Positions 59,306-64,000 of a stretch of DNA of 64,000 bases are shown piece by piece. The position numbers and the translations under genes are program-made. Source of the DNA: Agrobacterium vitis (GTDB lineage Bacteria > Pseudomonadota > Alphaproteobacteria > Rhizobiales > Rhizobiaceae); the NCBI RefSeq assembly GCF_037039395.1, contig NZ_CP146242.1, positions 2,305,001 to 2,369,000 on the forward strand, written 5' to 3'. The notes under the pieces are model-generated. The model was not told where the DNA came from, made no database searches, and saw nothing but the letters and a program-made list of their open reading frames with translations. Position 1 is the stretch's first letter. Each line of letters starts with the position of its first letter.

Positions 59306-60491
59306 AATGGACATGTCCGTGAGAGAGGGCGCGAATGACCCCGCGCAGTTCTGCCAGCCCACGCAGGCGCCCGACCAGCGGATAGCCGGGATGGGTGCCA
59401 CGGCTGACATCGTCAAGCAATTCGTGGCCGTGGTCAGGCCTGAAGGGAATGTCGAAATCGGCGCGACCGTCTGCCTTTCGGCGGCGCTCTTCGGCAATCA
59501 GCACGGCAATCAGCGTCACCATGTCGGTATCGCCGTCCAGATGGGCGGCCTCCTGGAAGGAACCGTCCGGCTCCTTGGCCACATTGCGCAGATGGGCAAA
59601 ATGGATGCGATCGGCAAAGCGTGCGGCAATGGCCGGAACATCGTTTTTCGGATTGGCGCCCAGCGAGCCCGCGCATAGCGTCAAGCCGTTGGCAAGGGCC
59701 GGTTGCTGTTCCATAATCCAGGCAATGTCGTCTTCGCAGGAGACGATGCGCGGCAGGCCGAGAATATCGCGCGGCGGATCGTCGGGATGTACGCAAAACC
59801 GCATGCCAAGCTCTTCTGCCGTCGGGATGACCTCGGCCAGGAAACGGGCATAATTGGCGCGGATCTCATCGCGGCTGATGCCGTGATAGCGCTTCAGTGC
59901 CTCGCGCAACCCACGGATGTCGTAGCGGTCAAAGGCGCCGGGCAGTCCGGACATGATGCTGTTCAGCAGGTTTTGCCGCAGGCCCTCGCTGGAGGCGTCG
60001 AACCAGGCCTTGGCGGCCTCGCGCACCTCTGGCGAATAGTCGTTTTCAGCACCGTCGCGCTCCAGCATATGGATCTCGAAGGCGGCCATATGCGGTTCGG
60101 AAAACCGCAGGGCGCTGCCGCCGCGCGCGACCGGCGCATCCAGCTGGGTGCGGGTCCAGTCCAGCAGCGGCATGAAATTATAGCAGATCGTATAGATACC
60201 GGCATCGGCGAGATTCTTCATCGACTGGCGGTAATTGGAAAACAGCCGCTCAAGATCGCCTTCGCCGCGCTTGATATCCTCATGGATCGGCAGGCTTTCC
60301 ACCACATTCCAGGTCTGGCCTAAGCCGCTATTGGCGATCTCGTCGCGGCGGGCCTCAATGGCATCGCTGCTCCAGACTTCGCCATAGGGTATTTCGTGCA
60401 GCGCGTTGACGATGCCGGAGGCGCCGGTCTGGGCGACCTCGGCCAGGGTAATGCGGTCGAACGGGCCGTACCAGCGCCAGCTCTCTTTCAT
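59298..60491 (-). CDS. uxuA: Mannonate dehydratase
   Basis: UxuA, 397 residues, dehydrates D-mannonate to 2-keto-3-deoxygluconate. It starts ESWRWYGPFDRITLAEVAQTGA, typical of the family; metal and catalytic residues are in FCVHPDDPP, LTLCAGSLGA and HFAHLRNV. Near-standard length. It overlaps uxuB upstream by four bases and uxaA downstream by eight. Confidence 0.95.
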   Translation of the reverse strand: MKESWRWYGPFDRITLAEVAQTGASGIVNALHEIPYGEVWSSDAIEARRDEIANSGLGQTWNVVESLPIHEDIKRGEGDLERLFSNYRQSMKNLADAGIYTICYNFMPLLDWTRTQLDAPVARGGSALRFSEPHMAAFEIHMLERDGAENDYSPEVREAAKAWFDASSEGLRQNLLNSIMSGLPGAFDRYDIRGLREALKRYHGISRDEIRANYARFLAEVIPTAEELGMRFCVHPDDPPRDILGLPRIVSCEDDIAWIMEQQPALANGLTLCAGSLGANPKNDVPAIAARFADRIHFAHLRNVAKEPDGSFQEAAHLDGDTDMVTLIAVLIAEERRRKADGRADFDIPFRPDHGHELLDDVSRGTHPGYPLVGRLRGLAELRGVIRALSHGHVHYG

Positions 60492-61933
60492 GCGGACATG
60501 TCCTCTATTGTTTGTCTTGACCCTTTGGCGGCGAGGCTTTGATAAGCTGTCGTCAGCGCGTTGCGGAAAGTTGGGTTATCGGCCAGCGGTGCAGGGAAAA
60601 TCTCGCGCACCGAAAGCAGGGCCGCTACCTTGTCGACAGGCTCGGCAGCGCCATCGCTCAAGCTTTTCAATCGCGCGGCCAGCGGGTCGCGGACGTCGAT
60701 GGCGTCGCCCTTTTCATCCACGCCACCAACATAGCGCATCCAGGCGGCAACGGCCAAAGCCAATCCCTTGATCGGCCGGTTGGCGGCGAGGTTCTCAGTC
60801 AGGGTGCCGAGAATCCGCTGCGGCAGCTTCTGCGAGCCGTCCATGGCAATCTGCCAGGTGCGGTGGCGGATGGCGGGATTGGCGTAACGGTCAAACAGCG
60901 CAGCTGTATAATCGCCAAGGCTCACGCCCGGCGGGGCTTTCAGGCCGGGGGTGATTTCCGTGTCCCACAGCATTTTGCAGAATCGGGCAAAGACCGGGTC
61001 GGCGACCGTCTGGGCAATGGTTTCGTGACCGGCGAGATAGCCGAGATAGGCAAGTGACGAATGGGTGCCGTTCAGGCAGCGCAGCTTCATATGCTCAAAC
61101 GGCGTCACATCCTTGACCAACTCGACCCCGACGGCTCCGAGATCCGGCCTTGCCCCATCAACGAAACGGTCTTCCACCACCCATTGCCGGAAAGGCTCAT
61201 GCATGACGGGGGAAAGATCCAGCACGCCGGTGATCTGCGCCAGCCGGTCGATATCCTCCGGCTTGGTGGCAGGCACGATCCGGTCCACCATGGTCGAGGG
61301 AAAGGCACCTTCACTGGCAATCCAGCCTTGAAGATCGGATGAGATCAGCCCGGCCAGTTCCAGGACGACGCCCCGCACCACCTTGCCATTTTCCGGCAGG
61401 TTGTCGCAGCACAGCACCGTGAAGGGACGCAGGCCAGCCGCATGGCGCTTTTCCAGCGCCCGCACCAGAAAGCCGAGTGCGGAGAGGGGGGCTTCGGGAT
61501 GGGTCAGATCATGCTTGATGTCGGGATGGTTACGGTTCAGCTTGCCGGTGGAGGGTTCGTGGCAATAGCCTTTTTCCGTTACCGTCAGGCTGACGATCTT
61601 GACAGCCGGATCGCTCATCACGTCGATCACGGCTCTCGGATTTTCCCGTGCCACCAGCACATCGTTGATCACGCCGATCACATGCGGCGTTTCGCCATCC
61701 GGCCCAAGCTCGACGGCGGTATAGGCGAAATCCTGGGGGGCGAGCGCATCGCGCTGGTCTGGCCGCATCAGGCTGACGCCGATAATGCCCCAGTCCCCGC
61801 CGGATTTCTCCATGGCCTGTTCGATATAGATCGCCCCATGGGCGCGGTAAAAGGCACCGAGGCCGAGATGGACGATACCTGTCTGCGGTCTGGTGCCTTC
61901 GGGGCGGTGCAGCCGTTGCGGATTGGCGGACAT
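60488..61933 (-). CDS. uxuB: Fructuronate reductase-type mannitol dehydrogenase family protein
   Basis: A 481-residue long-chain polyol dehydrogenase. The nucleotide motif is IVHLGLGAFYRAHGA, and the catalytic lysine region is VKDVTPFEHMKLRCLNGTHS. Between kduD and uxuA, reduction of fructuronate to mannonate (UxuB) is the fitting role. ATG 61933 follows the kduD stop by one base; the longer frame to 62176 overlaps kduD and is not used. Mannitol or tagaturonate use cannot be ruled out. Confidence 0.88.
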   Translation of the reverse strand: MSANPQRLHRPEGTRPQTGIVHLGLGAFYRAHGAIYIEQAMEKSGGDWGIIGVSLMRPDQRDALAPQDFAYTAVELGPDGETPHVIGVINDVLVARENPRAVIDVMSDPAVKIVSLTVTEKGYCHEPSTGKLNRNHPDIKHDLTHPEAPLSALGFLVRALEKRHAAGLRPFTVLCCDNLPENGKVVRGVVLELAGLISSDLQGWIASEGAFPSTMVDRIVPATKPEDIDRLAQITGVLDLSPVMHEPFRQWVVEDRFVDGARPDLGAVGVELVKDVTPFEHMKLRCLNGTHSSLAYLGYLAGHETIAQTVADPVFARFCKMLWDTEITPGLKAPPGVSLGDYTAALFDRYANPAIRHRTWQIAMDGSQKLPQRILGTLTENLAANRPIKGLALAVAAWMRYVGGVDEKGDAIDVRDPLAARLKSLSDGAAEPVDKVAALLSVREIFPAPLADNPTFRNALTTAYQSLAAKGSRQTIEDMSA

Positions 61934-61934
61934 A

Positions 61935-62681
61935 TCAGCGGGCAAGCCAGCCTCCATCGACATTGAGAATGGCGCCATGGATATATTTGGCCGCCCTTGA
62001 GGAAAGAAACACCGCAGCGCCGCCAATGTCTTCGGCCTCGCCCCAGCGACCCGCCGGAATGCGCTCCAGGATTGCTTTGTTGCGGGCCGCGTCATTGCGC
62101 AGCGCCTCGGTATTGTTGGTTTCGATATAGCCGGGGGCAATGGCGTTGACATTGATGCCCTTGGCCGCCCATTCATTGGCGAGCAGCTTGGTCAGCCCTG
62201 CGACGCCGCTTTTCGACGCCGTATAGGATGGCACCCGGATACCGCCCTGGAAGGACAGCATCGAGGCGATATTGACGATCTTGCCGCCCGATTCTCGGGC
62301 AAACAGCGCCTTGGCGAAGGCCTGGCAGAGGAAGAATACCGCTTTCAGGTTGACATCCATCACCGCGTCCCAATCGGCCTCGGTGAAATCCACCGCATCG
62401 GCGCGGCGGATGATACCGGCATTGTTGACGAGAATATCGACCGGGCCGAGATCTTCGAAAATGCCGCTGCCCGCCATCGGGTCGGAGAGGTCGAGGGTGA
62501 GGCCGGATGCCTTGCCACCGGCATTGGTAATCTGCTCGATAGTTTCCGCCACCGGAGAGCGGCCCGCACAAATCACGCTGGCGCCAGCTCCGGCCAGCGA
62601 CAGGGCAATGGCCTGGCCGATGCCGGTATTGGCGCCTGTCACCAGCGCCGTCTTGCCCTTGAGGGAAAACAGATCGCTCAC
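61935..62681 (-). CDS. kduD: 2-dehydro-3-deoxy-D-gluconate 5-dehydrogenase (short-chain dehydrogenase)
   Basis: KduD, 248 residues, with TGANTGIGQAIA, NNAGIIRR, serine in NIASMLSFQGG and YTASK, all intact. It starts SDLFSLKGKTALVTG as KduD proteins do. It reduces 2,5-diketo-3-deoxygluconate in the pathway from unsaturated uronates. It overlaps kduI by four bases. Confidence 0.92.
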   Translation of the reverse strand: MSDLFSLKGKTALVTGANTGIGQAIALSLAGAGASVICAGRSPVAETIEQITNAGGKASGLTLDLSDPMAGSGIFEDLGPVDILVNNAGIIRRADAVDFTEADWDAVMDVNLKAVFFLCQAFAKALFARESGGKIVNIASMLSFQGGIRVPSYTASKSGVAGLTKLLANEWAAKGINVNAIAPGYIETNNTEALRNDAARNKAILERIPAGRWGEAEDIGGAAVFLSSRAAKYIHGAILNVDGGWLAR

Positions 62682-63499
62682 TTCAGCGTCTCCATCGACA
62701 CCACTTCCACATCCTTATAATCGACATTGTCACCGGCCATCGCCCAGATGAAGGTATAGTTGGCGGTGCCTGCGCCCGAATGGATCGACCAGGGCGGCGA
62801 GATCGCGCCTTCCTCGTTTTTCAACACCAGATGCCGGGTCTCGTCCGGCTCGCCCATCATATGGAAAGCGCGCTGGCCTTCCGGCAGGTCGAAATAGAGA
62901 TAGGCTTCCATGCGCCGGTCATGGACATGGGCAGGCATGGTGTTCCAGACGGAGCCTGGGGCAAGCTTGGTCATGCCGACCACCAGCTGGCAGGCCTTCA
63001 TCACATCAGGATGCACGAACTGGTAGATGGTGCGCTCATTGGAGGTTGCCTGCGAGCCGAGCGTCACATTGGCGGCTTCCTCAATCTTGATGAGGCGCGA
63101 CGGATAGGTGTGATGGGCCGGGGCCGAGAGAATGTAGAACCGGCCAGCGCCTGAAAAGGTGATCTTGCCCGCGCCCATGCCGAGATAGAGCATGTCACCC
63201 TTGCCCATTTCATAGGTGGCATCCGCCTCGACCGTGCCTGTGCCGCCGATGTTGACGACGACAAGTTCGCGCCGGTCGAGAATGGAGGCGGTGCCGCATT
63301 CCTTCACATGGTCAAGCACCAGCGGAGCGCCGCCGGGTACGGCGCCGCCGACGATCATCCGGTCGTAATGGGTATAGATCAGCCGGATTTCGCCCTCCGC
63401 AAAAATATCGCCGACATGGAAATGCTTGCGCAGGGCCGTGGTGTCGAAGCCTTTGGCGGTCTGCGGGTCGATAGCGTGGCGGGTTTCAACGGTCAGCAT
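62678..63499 (-). CDS. kduI: 5-dehydro-4-deoxy-D-glucuronate isomerase
   Basis: KduI, 273 residues, a bicupin metal-dependent isomerase. Metal ligands are in the C-terminal cupin (MPAHVHDRRMEAYLYFDL, with a later SIHSGAGTANYTFIW). Isomerises the open form of 4-deoxy-L-threo-5-hexosulose uronate from pectate lyase products. Second gene in the operon. Confidence 0.95.
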   Translation of the reverse strand: MLTVETRHAIDPQTAKGFDTTALRKHFHVGDIFAEGEIRLIYTHYDRMIVGGAVPGGAPLVLDHVKECGTASILDRRELVVVNIGGTGTVEADATYEMGKGDMLYLGMGAGKITFSGAGRFYILSAPAHHTYPSRLIKIEEAANVTLGSQATSNERTIYQFVHPDVMKACQLVVGMTKLAPGSVWNTMPAHVHDRRMEAYLYFDLPEGQRAFHMMGEPDETRHLVLKNEEGAISPPWSIHSGAGTANYTFIWAMAGDNVDYKDVEVVSMETLK

Positions 63500-63517
63500 G
63501 GCTTAACTCCTCAAATA

Positions 63518-63841
63518 TCAAAGAAAATCGTCACGCCGGGGCGTGAATGTGTCGATCAGCACGCCGGGCTCGATTGCCCGGCAGCCGTGAAAGGCAAGGG
63601 AAGGAATAACGAAACTGTCGCCCGGGCCGACGGTGAACGTCTCGTCGCCGATGAAAAATTCGAACCGGCCGGACTGAACATAGGTGGATTGCACATGCGG
63701 ATGATGGTGGCGCAGGCCCTCCGCTCCCTTGGCGAAGGTGAATTTCACCACCATCAGTTCTGGGCTGTCGGAGAGAACCTGGCGGGTCACCCCGTGGCCG
63801 GCTTCGACCACCGGAAAGGTCCTGACGAAGTCTGTATCCAT
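63518..63841 (-). CDS. kdgF: KdgF, cupin protein for unsaturated uronate linearisation
   Basis: A 107-residue single cupin. Metal-binding residues are in LRHHHPHVQSTYVQSG and a later SLAFHGCRAIEPG. Families of this size next to kduI/kduD are KdgF, which opens 4,5-unsaturated galacturonate rings. ATG 63841 is chosen with GGAGGAG nine bases upstream; other in-frame starts run to 63931. First gene of the uronate run within the window. Confidence 0.86.
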   Translation of the reverse strand: MDTDFVRTFPVVEAGHGVTRQVLSDSPELMVVKFTFAKGAEGLRHHHPHVQSTYVQSGRFEFFIGDETFTVGPGDSFVIPSLAFHGCRAIEPGVLIDTFTPRRDDFL

Positions 63842-63870
63842 GGCTGGCTGCTCCTCCATCGAGGCTGTCT

Positions 63871-63885
63871 GGTTCAGTCTGAACC
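63871..63885. promoter_or_regulatory. Inverted repeat upstream of kdgF, candidate operator
   Basis: GGTTCA and TGAACC flank GTC, a perfect 6-3-6 repeat 30 bases before the kdgF start. It could bind the regulator of the uronate operon, which is not in the window. Weak evidence on its own. Confidence 0.4.
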
Positions 63886-63945
63886 CAGAGTACACGACAC
63901 AAAGGTCTTGCGGCTTTGCCGCCCCCCTCAACCGGCTGCCGCCAC

Positions 63946-63966
63946 CTTCTCCCCGATGGGGAGAAG
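63946..63966. repeat. Short palindrome, possible dispersed rhizobial intergenic repeat
   Basis: CTTCTCCCC and GGGGAGAAG enclose GAT (9-bp perfect arms). Sequences of this CTCCCC/GGGGAG kind are, from memory, frequent in Rhizobiaceae intergenic DNA. Copy number not checkable here. Confidence 0.5.
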
Positions 63967-64000
63967 AGACTTGCCGCAGCGCCCAGCGCTTTCTCTGGTG

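Noticed and set aside
57755..59497. Extended uxaA start at 59497
   Set aside because: Residues before ATG 59305 are antisense to uxuA and do not resemble the SAF domain.
61934..62176. Longer start of uxuB
   Set aside because: It lies inside kduD and is Pro/Arg-rich shadow sequence; ATG 61933 one base after the kduD stop is natural.

Overview
The window looks like a chromosomal segment of a Rhizobiaceae bacterium of the Agrobacterium/Allorhizobium/Rhizobium group. Three things support this: an rRNA operon that ends 5S then initiator tRNA-Met, a complete chvE-gguA-gguB-gguC locus with a divergent gbpR-type LysR regulator, and a uronate/pectin-sugar catabolic operon. Codon use is GC-rich throughout, with long antisense open frames. 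I see no insertion sequence, prophage or CRISPR array. The species cannot be fixed from this segment; chvE together with pectin-derived sugar use fits a plant-associated Agrobacterium such as A. vitis, but that is inference.

Layout. 1-2354: 3' half of a 23S rRNA gene, a spacer full of short hairpins, 5S rRNA, tRNA-fMet and a terminator. 2415-6625: sbcDC nuclease operon (minus strand). 6966-10190: an ABC-exporter-like protein whose ATPase motifs are nearly all lost, followed by a small cyclic-nucleotide-binding-domain protein. 10300-26280: a surface-glycan or glycoconjugate locus (SAM methyltransferase, nucleotide-sugar dehydrogenase, five glycosyltransferases, polysaccharide deacetylase, uronate-type epimerase) with a complete four-gene oligopeptide-type ABC importer inside it. 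26529-37011: a chemoreceptor, then pbpC and a bacterial alpha-2-macroglobulin as an overlapping pair. 37234-40633: CynX-type MFS transporter, FadR-family regulator, EamA-type transporter and a DUF454 membrane protein; the regulator and the EamA gene diverge from a 49-bp perfect palindrome.

40765-53151: one long minus-strand run chvE-gguA-gguB-gguC-dehydratase-dehydrogenase-semialdehyde dehydrogenase-dgoK-dgoA, with gbpR divergent. ChvE captures galactose/arabinose-type sugars (and in agrobacteria presents them to VirA), GguAB import them, and the downstream enzymes oxidise them. Galactose would go to pyruvate plus glyceraldehyde-3-phosphate through DgoK/DgoA; arabinose would go to 2-oxoglutarate through a 2-keto-3-deoxy-arabinonate dehydratase (GguC is the candidate) and the semialdehyde dehydrogenase. 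RNA hairpins sit at every loose junction of this run. 53449-56476: pntAB transhydrogenase, which may balance NADH/NADPH. 56543-57752: DinB-like protein and TetR regulator sharing a palindromic operator. 57755-63841: kdgF-kduI-kduD-uxuB-uxuA-uxaA for breakdown of uronates from pectin.

The observations I rate highest are the catalytically dead ABC protein with three copies of an exporter NBD motif, the 49-bp palindrome that reads as a symmetric divergent promoter with a leaderless gntR start, the glycan locus with an embedded peptide-type importer, and the hairpin punctuation of the chvE-ggu-dgo run.
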